A stretch of DNA of 59,985 bases from Aquihabitans sp. (GTDB taxonomy: Bacteria > Actinomycetota > Acidimicrobiia > Acidimicrobiales > Iamiaceae). The first letter of the stretch is position 1. Each line of letters begins with the position of its first letter. Shown piece by piece: positions 8,667 through 17,888 of the stretch. The position numbers and the translations under genes are program-made. The stretch spans positions 1 to 59,985 of the forward strand of contig JANXNS010000221.1 of assembly GCA_025353965.1 (NCBI GenBank), given 5' to 3'. The notes beneath the pieces are model-generated. The model was not told the origin of the DNA, ran no database searches, and saw only the letters and a list, made by a program, of their open reading frames with translations.

Positions 8667-10478
8667 TTGCCCCAGAACACCGAGAACTCGTCTCCTGAAG
8701 AGGACCGCATTGCCGAGGCGCGCCAGCGCTACCGGATCGAGCGTAAGAAGCGGCTTCGGGCCGACGGGCAGGCGCAGTACTCCCAGCTCGCCGACACCTA
8801 CGAGGAGTTCGACCACGACCCGTGGGTGGAACCCGGCTTCACTCGCGGGCCAGTGGTGGAAGAAGTCCAAGTCGTCATCGTGGGTGGCGGGTTTGCAGGC
8901 ATGCTCACCGCAATTGGATTGCTCGAGCGGGGCATCACCGACTTCCGCGTCGTGGACAAGGCGGGGGACTTTGGAGGTACCTGGTACTGGAACCGCTACC
9001 CCGGCTGCATGTGCGATGTCGAGTCGCTGATCTACCTCCCGCTGCTGGAAGAGACCGGCTACAAGCCCACCATGAAGTACACCCCGGCGCCCGAAATTTT
9101 TGAGCACTGCCAGCGCATTGGGCGCCAGTTCAAGCTCTACCCGCAGGCGCTGTTTCAAACCGAGATCGACACCGCAACGTGGGACGAAGCCGCCTCCCGC
9201 TGGCGGGTCACCACCTCTCGGGGCGATGAGCTTTCCGCCCGGTTCCTCATCACTGCCGGCGGAATTCTTCACAAGGCCAAACTGCCCGCCATCGAAGGCA
9301 TCACCGACTTTGAGGGCCGCGCTTTCCACACGGCCCGCTGGGACTACAGCTACACGGGCGGCAGCCCGACCGTGCCAATGGACAACTTGGCCGACAAGCG
9401 AGTCGGCATCATCGGCACCGGCGCCACGTCTATCCAGCTCGTCCCCCAGCTGGCCCGAGCGGCCAAGGAGGTCTACGTCTTCCAGCGGACGCCATCCGCC
9501 GTAGGCGTGCGCGCCAACGGCCCGATCGACCCTGCGTGGTTCGAGACGCAGAAGCCGGGCTGGCAGGCCGAGCGCATGCTCAACTTCACCGCAGCCGTCT
9601 CCGGCGACCAGCCCGAGCAGGACCTGGTCGAAGATGGCTGGACTACCGTGATGTGGCAGAACACCCAGATAGAAGCCGGCGATCCCGAGCGGGCCACCGA
9701 ACTCGAGCGAGCGGACTTCGAGACTATGGAATCCATGCGGGCGCGGATCGACGACGTGATCGACGACCCCGCAACCGCCGAGGCCCTCAAGCCCTGGTAC
9801 GGCAAGCACTGCAAAAGAATCTGCTTCCACGATGACTACCTCGCCGCGTTCAACCAGCCCAACGTGCACCTGGTCGACACCGAAGGCCAAGGCGTCCGGG
9901 AGGTCACTGCGCAAGGCCCAGTGGTAAATGGCAAGCAGTACGAACTGGATCTGCTGGTCTACGCGTCGGGCTTCGAGGTGACCACCGGCCTCGTCAGCAG
10001 GCTTGGCTTCGACCCCGTCGGGCGAGAGGGCGTGAGACTTAGCGAGCGGTGGGCCGATGGCGCCCACACACTGCACGGTGTCCTGACCAACGGGTTCCCA
10101 AACCTTCTCGTCTGCCACTTCCTCCAGGCTGGGTACGGCCTGAACTTCCACCACTACTTGAATGAGCTCACCGCTCACCTCGTGTCGATCGTGGCCACCG
10201 CCGTGGACGACGACATCACCTCCATCGAGGCGACCGTAGAAGCCGAGGACGCCTGGCTCGCCCTGCTCTGGGAGGCCGGAAAAGGTTTTGGCCGCTACTC
10301 CGCCTCGTGCACCCCCAGCTTCCACAACAGCGAAGGCGACCGCACCATGGCGGCAGCCCGCAACGTCGTCCACCCCGGCAATCTCATGCTCTACGCAGCT
10401 CACCTTGAACGCTGGCGTGAAGCTGGCGACCTACCCGGCACCACCGTCGTCCGAGCGGTTACCGCCGGGGCCGACTGA
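8667..10478 (+). CDS. Baeyer-Villiger-type FAD-dependent monooxygenase
   Basis: [58 protein letters not shown] start preceded by GGAGG. Confidence 0.92.
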   Translation: MPQNTENSSPEEDRIAEARQRYRIERKKRLRADGQAQYSQLADTYEEFDHDPWVEPGFTRGPVVEEVQVVIVGGGFAGMLTAIGLLERGITDFRVVDKAGDFGGTWYWNRYPGCMCDVESLIYLPLLEETGYKPTMKYTPAPEIFEHCQRIGRQFKLYPQALFQTEIDTATWDEAASRWRVTTSRGDELSARFLITAGGILHKAKLPAIEGITDFEGRAFHTARWDYSYTGGSPTVPMDNLADKRVGIIGTGATSIQLVPQLARAAKEVYVFQRTPSAVGVRANGPIDPAWFETQKPGWQAERMLNFTAAVSGDQPEQDLVEDGWTTVMWQNTQIEAGDPERATELERADFETMESMRARIDDVIDDPATAEALKPWYGKHCKRICFHDDYLAAFNQPNVHLVDTEGQGVREVTAQGPVVNGKQYELDLLVYASGFEVTTGLVSRLGFDPVGREGVRLSERWADGAHTLHGVLTNGFPNLLVCHFLQAGYGLNFHHYLNELTAHLVSIVATAVDDDITSIEATVEAEDAWLALLWEAGKGFGRYSASCTPSFHNSEGDRTMAAARNVVHPGNLMLYAAHLERWREAGDLPGTTVVRAVTAGAD

Positions 10479-10560
10479 ACGGACCGATCGACACCGCAAC
10501 ATCGTGTTCTTACGATCCGGTGATGCTCTTCAGCGCCCCATCTCGCCGAGGCTGGCACGT

Positions 10561-10575
10561 GCTACGGTATGCTAC
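10561..10575. promoter_or_regulatory. direct repeats upstream of phd (autoregulatory operator candidate)
   Basis: GCTAC-GGTAT-GCTAC directly abutting ATG at 10576. Confidence 0.35.
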
Positions 10576-10842
10576 ATGAATGAGATCACGCATCGCCAAA
10601 TGCGAAACGAGAGCGGCGAGGTGCTCCGTCGGGTCGCCTCTGGCGAGACGATCCTGGTCACCAACAGCGGTCAGCCTGCGGCCATAATTAGCCCACCCCC
10701 AAGCGACATGCTCTCGTTTCTATCGGCCCAGGGCCAGCTGCGCGAGGCGCTTGACTCGCCAGCCACTCTTCGGTCGGTCAAGCGGAAGAAGTCGACCAAA
10801 ACCACCGCAGAGATTGTTGCTGACATCCAGGGCCGCTGGTGA
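10576..10842 (+). CDS. Phd/YefM-family antitoxin
   Basis: MNEITHRQMRNESGEVLRRVASGETILVTNSGQPAAIISP. Confidence 0.9.
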   Translation: MNEITHRQMRNESGEVLRRVASGETILVTNSGQPAAIISPPPSDMLSFLSAQGQLREALDSPATLRSVKRKKSTKTTAEIVADIQGRW

Positions 10843-11231
10843 AACTGTCGTACGTCGACACATCAGCGGCCATGAAGCTCGTGGTTGCTGAAACCGAGTC
10901 GGTCGCACTCGCCAAGGGCCTGTCTGCCGATCGGCGTTTGGTCGCCTCTTGGCTTCTCCACACCGAGATGCACTGCGCCGCAGGCCGACACCCCGATGAC
11001 GTCGATATTGCAACGGTGCAGCAGGTGCTGAATACGGTCAACCTCGTCGACCTCACACGCGGCGACATGATCGCCGCCGGGACGCACACCCCACTGAGGT
11101 CGAACGACGCCATCCACCTCGCAGTTGCAATCCGGCTCGGCGCCGACGAGATGGTGACCTATGACGCCGAGCTTGCCGAGGCGGCGAAGGCTGCCGGTCT
11201 GGCCGTCCTAGCCCCATCGGGGCATCCCTGA
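10839..11231 (+). CDS. PIN-domain (VapC-like) toxin
   Basis: MKLSYVDTSAAMKLVVAETES...LRSNDAIHLAVAIRLGADEMVTYDAELAEAA; 4-nt overlap with antitoxin. Confidence 0.92.
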   Translation: MKLSYVDTSAAMKLVVAETESVALAKGLSADRRLVASWLLHTEMHCAAGRHPDDVDIATVQQVLNTVNLVDLTRGDMIAAGTHTPLRSNDAIHLAVAIRLGADEMVTYDAELAEAAKAAGLAVLAPSGHP

Positions 11232-11265
11232 ACTCAGATACTGGGTAGCCGCCGGGTGCGTGTCG

Positions 11266-11613
11266 CTACAGACCTAGGTGGAGTCGTAGCGCGTCGTCTA
11301 CCTCGCCCATGAGTTCCCCGGTGAGCGCCCCTAGACGATCACCTATGCGCTCGACCGCGACGGAGCGCACCTGTTCGGCCTGAGCCTTGCAGTCCCGGCT
11401 CAGGCCCGTCGTCGCTGCATCGAGCAGGACCTGGAACGGGAAAATCCGTTCCGTGTTGGAGGTGATTGGGACGACAGTGATGACACCACGACCCAACCGG
11501 GTTGCGGTGGCGTTGGCCCCATCGTTGCTAACGATGACCGACGGCCGTCGCTTGCTTGCCTCCGCACCGCGCACCGGATCAAGGTCCGCCCAGCGGACCT
11601 CGCCTCGGCGCAT
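11266..11613 (-). CDS. MazF/PemK-family endoribonuclease toxin
   Basis: MRRGEVRWADLDPVRGAEASKRRPSVIVSNDGANATATRLGRGVITVVPITSNTERIFPFQVLL. Confidence 0.93.
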   Translation of the reverse strand: MRRGEVRWADLDPVRGAEASKRRPSVIVSNDGANATATRLGRGVITVVPITSNTERIFPFQVLLDAATTGLSRDCKAQAEQVRSVAVERIGDRLGALTGELMGEVDDALRLHLGL

Positions 11614-11831
11614 CAGGCGACACCATCGCCCGATGTTGCATCCCACAAGTCACCGTCGTCGCTCGCGGTCCAGTCGGCCCAAGCACTCTCATAGGCAGCA
11701 TCTAACTCAGAGGCGCGGAGAAGCTTGATCGCCTTGTGAACGGCCGCCGACCGTGAGCTCATCCGCTGGGCAACGGCGTAGTTATCGAGGAACGAAACGT
11801 CCTCATCCGGCAGACTAACGCTGAGTTTCAT
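11613..11831 (-). CDS. ribbon-helix-helix antitoxin (MazE-like)
   Basis: MKLSVSLPDEDVSFLDNYAVAQRMSSRSAAVHKAIKLLR; stop overlaps MazF start. Confidence 0.88.
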   Translation of the reverse strand: MKLSVSLPDEDVSFLDNYAVAQRMSSRSAAVHKAIKLLRASELDAAYESAWADWTASDDGDLWDATSGDGVA

Positions 11832-11838
11832 ACCAAAA

Positions 11839-11868
11839 TACTACCTGAAATACTACCTATTTACTACC
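11839..11868. promoter_or_regulatory. three direct repeats upstream of RHH antitoxin
   Basis: TACTACC at 11839, 11851 and 11862 (spacing 12 and 11 bp). Confidence 0.5.
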
Positions 11869-11926
11869 AGGCCCACCCTGCGCACTGCCCAGACGGTTTC
11901 GGGACCGAACCCGGACCCGATCGAGA

Positions 11927-12361
11927 TCAGCTTTGGTAGCGGTAGACGTTGGTGTCTCGGGGTTCGAAGCCGAGTCTGCGGTAGAGGCGGTTGGCGGCTT
12001 CTCGGCTGGGGCGCGACGTGAGGTCTACCGAGCGGGCGCCATGCTCGGCGGCCACGTCGATCGCGTAGCGGTTGAGGGCTTCGCCGACCCCTTGACCTCG
12101 GGCCGCGTCGTCGACCACCACGTCCTCAATCCAGGCCCGCAGACCCGTGGGGATGCGGAACAGGACGAGCGTGAGCGAGCCGAGCATCGTGCCGTCGTCG
12201 CCCCGGGCCAGCAACAGGTGGGTTGCCGGTGAGGCAACAATCTCGCCGAGGACCGACGCGTCTGGCGCTGGTGAAGAGCGCGAGAGCTGGGGGATGAGGC
12301 GGGCGAACGCATCGACCAGCTCGGTTGTCACCTCGGTGGCGATCTCTACGGTCACAGACAC
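11927..12361 (-). CDS. GNAT N-acetyltransferase
   Basis: IEDVVVDDAARGQGVGEALNRYAID...ANRLYRRLGFEPRDTNVYRY. Confidence 0.9.
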   Translation of the reverse strand: MSVTVEIATEVTTELVDAFARLIPQLSRSSPAPDASVLGEIVASPATHLLLARGDDGTMLGSLTLVLFRIPTGLRAWIEDVVVDDAARGQGVGEALNRYAIDVAAEHGARSVDLTSRPSREAANRLYRRLGFEPRDTNVYRYQS

Positions 12362-12484
12362 GGCGGCGAGCGTAGGCGCCCGCCAGCCACCCGCCGGGTG
12401 CGACAGCAACGGTTCAGCCGATGGTCACGTGCCGTGAACCTGGCCGACGACAGGCAGCAACACCGCTGTCGTACCCTCACAGCC

Positions 12485-12670
12485 ATGCGACGGTTCACCC
12501 TCTTCATCAGTGGCTTCGGCGCTGCCGGAGCCGCCGCCAACGCCCGGGCCGAACTGGAATCAGCCCATGACACGCACCTGCAGGCCGCCCTGATGGTCCG
12601 GCGGGTACAGCAGAGCGTCGGCCCTGCTGGCGTTCCCCTGACGCCAGCGGCCGAAGCACGGGTCGCCTGA
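12485..12670 (+). CDS. small hypothetical protein
   Basis: 61-aa ORF MRRFTLFISGFGAAGAAANARAELESAHDTHLQAALMVRRVQQS..., followed by a strong hairpin. Confidence 0.4.
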   Translation: MRRFTLFISGFGAAGAAANARAELESAHDTHLQAALMVRRVQQSVGPAGVPLTPAAEARVA

Positions 12671-12682
12671 CGGCCCGCCGTA

Positions 12683-12723
12683 CCGTCGCTGGGCCTGGAT
12701 GTCCCCCCAGGCCCAGCGTACGG
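12683..12723. terminator. very strong hairpin (terminator-like)
   Basis: CCGTCGCTGGGCCTGG-ATGTCCCC-CCAGGCCCAGCG(T)ACGG, 16 bp with one bulged T. Confidence 0.65.
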
Positions 12724-12757
12724 ATCGGTCTCCACGTACCTCGGCCGCCTCGATAGC

Positions 12758-13627
12758 GTGAACGACGTGAGTCCGCTTCACTGGCACCATCGTCCCGAGC
12801 TACGCAGCCCCGTCCTGGTGGCCGCGTTTGAAGGTTGGAACGATGCCGGCGATGCCGCTTCCGGGGCCGCCCGGTGGCTGGCCGACCGGTACCAGGCCGA
12901 GCTGTTGGCCACCATCGATGCCGAGGACTTCTTCGACTTCACCACCACCCGCCCGATCGTGGAGATCGGCGGCAACGGCCGCCGTCACATCACCTGGCCG
13001 GACACTGAACTGTGGTCCGCCACCACCGACGGCGGAACCGACCTCATCGTCCTGGTGGGCCACGAACCACATTTGCGCTGGCGTACCTATTGCCAGGCCG
13101 TCCTGGAGGCGGCCAGCGAACTGGATTGTTCGCTGGTGCTCACCCTCGGCTCGCTCCTCTCCGACGTGCCCCACACCCGGCCCACCGCGGTGACCGGAAC
13201 CGCTGATGACCCCGCTTTGATCGAGCGGCTGGACCTCTCCCGCTCCACCTACGAGGGCCCAACCGGCATCGTCGGCGTGCTTCACGCCACCTGCAACCAG
13301 GTCGACCAGCCATCGGCGTCGCTCTGGGCCGCCGTACCCACCTACGTGTCCGGCGCCCCCTCCCCCAAGGCCACCCTGGCCCTGGTCGAACGGGCCGCCG
13401 CCGTTCTCGGCCTCACGCTCCCCACCCTGGACCTCCAAATCGCCACCGCTGCCTACGAGCGCCAAATCGACGAGTTGGTCGCCGACGACGACGACACTGC
13501 GGCCTACGTCGCCCGCCTGGAAGAAGAAGCCAGTCGCCAACCCGACGACGATGATCTGGAAGCCCTGGCCGCCTCAGACCCTGCCGTCCTGGTAGAAGAG
13601 GTTGAGCGGTTCCTGCGTGGCGACTGA
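12758..13627 (+). CDS. PAC2 family protein
   Basis: PVLVAAFEGWNDAGDAASGAARWL...LVGHEPHLRWRTYC. Confidence 0.88.
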   Translation: MNDVSPLHWHHRPELRSPVLVAAFEGWNDAGDAASGAARWLADRYQAELLATIDAEDFFDFTTTRPIVEIGGNGRRHITWPDTELWSATTDGGTDLIVLVGHEPHLRWRTYCQAVLEAASELDCSLVLTLGSLLSDVPHTRPTAVTGTADDPALIERLDLSRSTYEGPTGIVGVLHATCNQVDQPSASLWAAVPTYVSGAPSPKATLALVERAAAVLGLTLPTLDLQIATAAYERQIDELVADDDDTAAYVARLEEEASRQPDDDDLEALAASDPAVLVEEVERFLRGD

Positions 13628-13663
13628 CTTGGCCCAGAACAAGGGCCGGTAAGGTTCGCACCC

Positions 13664-14386
13664 ATGGCCGGCACCGCAAGACGCGTCCGCGAACTGGTGA
13701 ACGGGTCCCCGTTCCTGAACCAAACCACCCAGTCCGGCTGGATTGTGGCCCAACGGGCCATGCGGTCCAGCAAGATCAAACGCCATATGGCGGCCAACGA
13801 CCGGCTGCGGGTGATGATCGGCTCGGGGCCGACCAAGGTCGACGGATGGCTGTCGACCGACCTCATCCCGTCCCGCTCGGATGTGGTTTTCCTCGACGCT
13901 TCTGAGCCGTTCCCGTTTGAGACCAACTCGGTGGACCGCATCCACACCGAGCACATGATCGAGCACGTGGACCACCCCATTGGCCGCAACATACTGGCCG
14001 AATGCGCCCGCGTGCTGAAGCCCGACGGCCGCATCCGTATTGCCACCCCGGACTTTGACCGGGTCATAGCGCTGGCCGGGCCGGTGGGAGACGACGTGGC
14101 CGATTTGGTCCGCCAGTCCAACCTGCGCAACGGCATCGATCCCGACCACGCCTCGGACCCCATCTGGGCCGTCAACCGCCTCTTCTCCGGGTACGGCCAC
14201 CAGTTCCTCTACACAGAAGCCATGCTCACCCGGGAACTCGCCACCGCTGGTCTCACCAACATTGCCCGGTACGAAGTCGGCCACTCCGAAGACCCGGAAC
14301 TGGCCGAGGCCGACCACCACGGAGAACAGATCAACGCCGGCTGGAACCGTTACCAAACGCTGGTACTAGAGGCCACCAAGCCCTGA
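13664..14386 (+). CDS. class I SAM-dependent methyltransferase-like protein
   Basis: VMIGSGPTKVDGWLSTDLIP...HMIEHVDHPIGRNILAECARVLKPDGRIRIATPDFD. Confidence 0.85.
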   Translation: MAGTARRVRELVNGSPFLNQTTQSGWIVAQRAMRSSKIKRHMAANDRLRVMIGSGPTKVDGWLSTDLIPSRSDVVFLDASEPFPFETNSVDRIHTEHMIEHVDHPIGRNILAECARVLKPDGRIRIATPDFDRVIALAGPVGDDVADLVRQSNLRNGIDPDHASDPIWAVNRLFSGYGHQFLYTEAMLTRELATAGLTNIARYEVGHSEDPELAEADHHGEQINAGWNRYQTLVLEATKP

Positions 14387-14412
14387 CCTGGGCACCCACC
14401 CAAGGAGCACAC

Positions 14413-14850
14413 ATGATTGAGAAAACCGTGGCGAACTGGCACCAACACCTGCGTGGCCAACTCCCCGGCGGGCTGGACGAACTCCTGCACGACGACGTCG
14501 TATTCCACTCACCGATCGTCTATACGCCCCAAAAGGGCAAGGCCATCACCAAGCTGTACCTCGACGCTGCGGGCCAAACACTGCCGGGCGAGCGCCCCGC
14601 GGGCGACCGCGACGTGAGCAATGGCGCAGGCGGTTTCCACTACACCAAACAAGTCCTGTCCGGACACCAAGCCGTCCTCGAATTCGAGACGACTGTCGAG
14701 GGCAAGTACGTCAACGGCGTCGACATCATTGAGTGCGACGACGACGGGCGCATCATCGAATTTCGAGTGATGATCCGCCCACTCCAAGCGGTGAACCTGG
14801 TCCACCGCCAAATGGGGGCAATGCTCGAATCGATGAAGCCCACCGCCTAG
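14413..14850 (+). CDS. SnoaL/NTF2-like protein
   Basis: LLHDDVVFHSPIVYTPQKGKAITKLYL...VDIIECDDDGRIIEFRVMIRPLQAVN. Confidence 0.8.
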   Translation: MIEKTVANWHQHLRGQLPGGLDELLHDDVVFHSPIVYTPQKGKAITKLYLDAAGQTLPGERPAGDRDVSNGAGGFHYTKQVLSGHQAVLEFETTVEGKYVNGVDIIECDDDGRIIEFRVMIRPLQAVNLVHRQMGAMLESMKPTA

Positions 14851-14866
14851 CGGGCGCGCGTCGGGT

Positions 14867-15541
14867 CTAGCTATTCCACGGTGGGTCGCGGGGCTCGTCG
14901 AACCAGACCGGCCCGCCGTTGCCCTCGATGGCGGAGAACGCCAGCTCGCCCCACTGTTCGAAACCCGCCAACGGCGTAGGCAACGAATCCCGGCCGAACC
15001 AACCCGCATCCAACGTCTCCAACGGATGCGGGGCTAGCTCCCCTCCCACCGCCCGGCACAGAAATACCAGCGAATACAACGGCACCCGGGTGAACCCGAG
15101 CCGTAGCCCGTCGAGCACCGCGATCAGCCCGATGACCTCGCAATGGATCCCCGTCTCCTCGGCCACTTCCTTGACCGCAACCTCCGCGGGTGAATACCCC
15201 ACATCGGCCCAGCCGGTTGGATACAGCCAGATGCCAGAATCTGAGCGCTGGATCAACAACAGCTCTCCGGCGTCGTTGCCGACCACGGCACCCACCGCCA
15301 CCTTCGGGGTCACGTAGCCAGGAACGCCCTGGCCCACGCCTTTGAGCCACTCGTCTACCAGCGCCTCTCGATCCACATCGGTGTCAATGGCGTGGCGAAT
15401 ATCGGCGGCCACCGCCAACACTTCTTCGAAGCGCTCCTGCTCGTAGAGGCTCTCGGTAAAACCGAGGCCAGTGCGGGCGATGCCCGACAGGGCCTCCGCC
15501 CAACGGAGCAGGTCTGTTTCTGTGATGGGCGGTCGCGCCAT
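14867..15541 (-). CDS. NUDIX hydrolase with N-terminal hydrolase-associated domain
   Basis: LYPTGWADVGYSPAEVAVKEVAEETGIHCEV (Nudix box variant). Confidence 0.88.
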   Translation of the reverse strand: MARPPITETDLLRWAEALSGIARTGLGFTESLYEQERFEEVLAVAADIRHAIDTDVDREALVDEWLKGVGQGVPGYVTPKVAVGAVVGNDAGELLLIQRSDSGIWLYPTGWADVGYSPAEVAVKEVAEETGIHCEVIGLIAVLDGLRLGFTRVPLYSLVFLCRAVGGELAPHPLETLDAGWFGRDSLPTPLAGFEQWGELAFSAIEGNGGPVWFDEPRDPPWNS

Positions 15542-15579
15542 AGCGAGATCTTAGGTGCGGCCCACCACGGCGCAGGCCG

Positions 15580-17871
15580 CTAGCTCACGGCGTGGAGTAG
15601 CGCCCGTTCCAGCTCCGCCCGAGCCGCTGGATTAATGAGCAGCGAACCGTCGGATCTGGTCACGTAGAAGGCGTCGACCACGATGTCTCCGAGGGTATGG
15701 ATCTTGGCCATGCGCACGTCCACATCGAACTCTGCGAACGCACGCGAAACCCGATACAGCAGGCCCATACGATCCGGCGCGTGGACCTCCACCACCGTGG
15801 CGGTGAGCGACGCGGCGTCGTCGAAATGCACCGACGGCGGGGGCAGGCGAGGCGTGACCGTTCGCGACTGGTAGGTGCGAATCCGGTCAGCCAGCCGGGC
15901 CTCAATGGCGAGGCGCTCCTCCAACGCGGCATGAACCAAATCCTCCACCCGGTCCCACGCGATCATCGGCCCGAACTTGGAGATGACCTTGAACTGCTCG
16001 ATGGCCATACCCCCCTCAGTGGCCGCATCGGCCGCCCGCACCCCGAGCCCATTGATGGCCAAGACGCCAGCGACCCGGCTGAACAACCCACGGCGGTCCG
16101 CGGTGATAACGACAATCGTGTCTCCCTCGCCGTGCACCACCGTCTCCCCTGCGGCCATGAGCGCCCGCTGCTCGGCATCGGGGAACTCCGGCATGACCAG
16201 GGAGGCAAGATCCCCACCCCCAAGATGGTGATCCACTCGCCGCACGAGGTCCCGAACCAACTCCGCCTTCCACGTCCCCCACGCCGCCGGGCCGGTAGCC
16301 AGCGAGTCCGCCTCGGTGAGGGCGGCCAGCAGGTACAGGCGGGTCGGATCACCGACCGCATCGGCCACCGACGCAATGGTGGTCTCGTCGGAAATGTCGC
16401 GCCGGGTGGCCACATCGGGCAGCAACAAATGCAGCCGGACCATGTCGACCAAAATCGCCGTGTCGGCCGCGTCGAAACCCATCCGGGGCCCGATCACTGC
16501 GACCAACTCCATGCCCACCTCGGTGTGGTCGCCGGGCAAGCCTTTGCCAATGTCGTGCAACAACGCACCCACCAACAACAAATCTGGCCGCTCCACTCGA
16601 TCGGTCAGCGCCGCCGCATTGGCCGTTGCCTCCAACAGGTGACGGTCCACCGTGAAGCGGTGATAGGCGTTGCGCTGCGGACGATTCCGCACTGCGGCCC
16701 ACTCCGGCAAGTACCGCTCCCACAACCCGGTGTGATCCAGCGCTTCGATCACCCGGATTGCCTCGTGGCCGCCGGCCAAGACGTCCACGAACCGAGCCCG
16801 GAGGTCCGCCGGCCATACCGCCGGCGGCATTGGTGCTCGAGCAGCAAGTTGCGCATGAGCAGCCCGGCTGATCCGTGCGTGCTTGCGGGTGGCGAGAATG
16901 GCCGCCGACAAGATCAGCTCCGGGTGGGTCGACGGGTCGCAGTTCGATTCGAGCTGTACCTGCCCATCACGCACCAGCAACCCCGGGGCCCGATCACGGC
17001 TACGCCACCCCAACAGGCTGGAACCCGCGCTCATAGAGGCGCCCACCCGGTCCCAGGTCTCGTCGGCAATCCAGGCCACCGTGCGCGCCGCTTGGGCCAG
17101 GCCAGCCATGAGCTCGTCGGCCGTACAACCAAGCACCTCGGCCACGCTGTCCTGGTCTTGCAGGGTGAGCCGTTCTGTGGCCCGCTTGGTGAGGCGATGC
17201 AGCTCCACGCGCGCATCGAACAGCACGTGCTCCGCGGCGGACAATGCCTCGGTGTCGCCTTCCTGCAGTACCCCTCGCCCCTGTTCTGCCCACCGGAGCG
17301 CATGGATGTCTCGCAACCCGCCGCGGCCCTCCTTGAGGTCCGGCTCAAGCAGGAAGGCCACCTCCCCGGCCTGCTCCTGACGGGCGGCCACCGACGTGCG
17401 CAACATCGCCAGGTAGCGCTTCGCCTTCTTCCGCCACTGGGCGCGGGCCAACGTGGCCAGCTCCGCGGTGAGTTCTGCGTCACCGGCCAGGTGTCGACAG
17501 GAAAGCAGCGAGGTGGCGGTATCGAGATCGTCGCTGGCTAGCTCCAACGCCTCGGCCACCGTCCGGACCGCGTGGCCCAGCTTGAGGCCTTCGTCCCAAA
17601 CTGGGTACCAGAGCTTCTCTGCTACTTCTGCCGGCACCGTCTTTGAGCGGTGCAGGAGCAAAAGGTCCAGATCGGAAGCCGGAGCGAGATCTCCCCGTCC
17701 GAACCCGCCGACGGCCACCAGGGCCAGGCCCTCCGCCCCCACCTCGGCCGCCGCCGCGTCGAACCGCTCGATCAGCCAGGGGTCCACCGCACCCCGCCAG
17801 GCATCGGAGAACGCCATACCTCGAAGGCTCGTGTCGGCACGAAATCGGTCAAGGTCGTCGGCGAGGGTCAC
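15580..17871 (-). CDS. glnD: [protein-PII] uridylyltransferase
   Basis: GGFGRGDLAPASDLDLLLLH NTase, HD motif GALLHDIGKGLPGDHTEVG, C-terminal ACT domains. Confidence 0.93.
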   Translation of the reverse strand: MTLADDLDRFRADTSLRGMAFSDAWRGAVDPWLIERFDAAAAEVGAEGLALVAVGGFGRGDLAPASDLDLLLLHRSKTVPAEVAEKLWYPVWDEGLKLGHAVRTVAEALELASDDLDTATSLLSCRHLAGDAELTAELATLARAQWRKKAKRYLAMLRTSVAARQEQAGEVAFLLEPDLKEGRGGLRDIHALRWAEQGRGVLQEGDTEALSAAEHVLFDARVELHRLTKRATERLTLQDQDSVAEVLGCTADELMAGLAQAARTVAWIADETWDRVGASMSAGSSLLGWRSRDRAPGLLVRDGQVQLESNCDPSTHPELILSAAILATRKHARISRAAHAQLAARAPMPPAVWPADLRARFVDVLAGGHEAIRVIEALDHTGLWERYLPEWAAVRNRPQRNAYHRFTVDRHLLEATANAAALTDRVERPDLLLVGALLHDIGKGLPGDHTEVGMELVAVIGPRMGFDAADTAILVDMVRLHLLLPDVATRRDISDETTIASVADAVGDPTRLYLLAALTEADSLATGPAAWGTWKAELVRDLVRRVDHHLGGGDLASLVMPEFPDAEQRALMAAGETVVHGEGDTIVVITADRRGLFSRVAGVLAINGLGVRAADAATEGGMAIEQFKVISKFGPMIAWDRVEDLVHAALEERLAIEARLADRIRTYQSRTVTPRLPPPSVHFDDAASLTATVVEVHAPDRMGLLYRVSRAFAEFDVDVRMAKIHTLGDIVVDAFYVTRSDGSLLINPAARAELERALLHAVS

Positions 17872-17888
17872 GAGTGTCCAGCGAGAAG

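Noticed and set aside
8574-10403. 609-aa minus-strand ORF
   Set aside because: Antisense to the well-supported monooxygenase; low-complexity Val/Gly-rich translation typical of GC-rich mirror frames.
15697-17541. 614-aa plus-strand ORF
   Set aside because: Antisense to glnD, which has full motifs; the plus-strand product has no recognisable domain.
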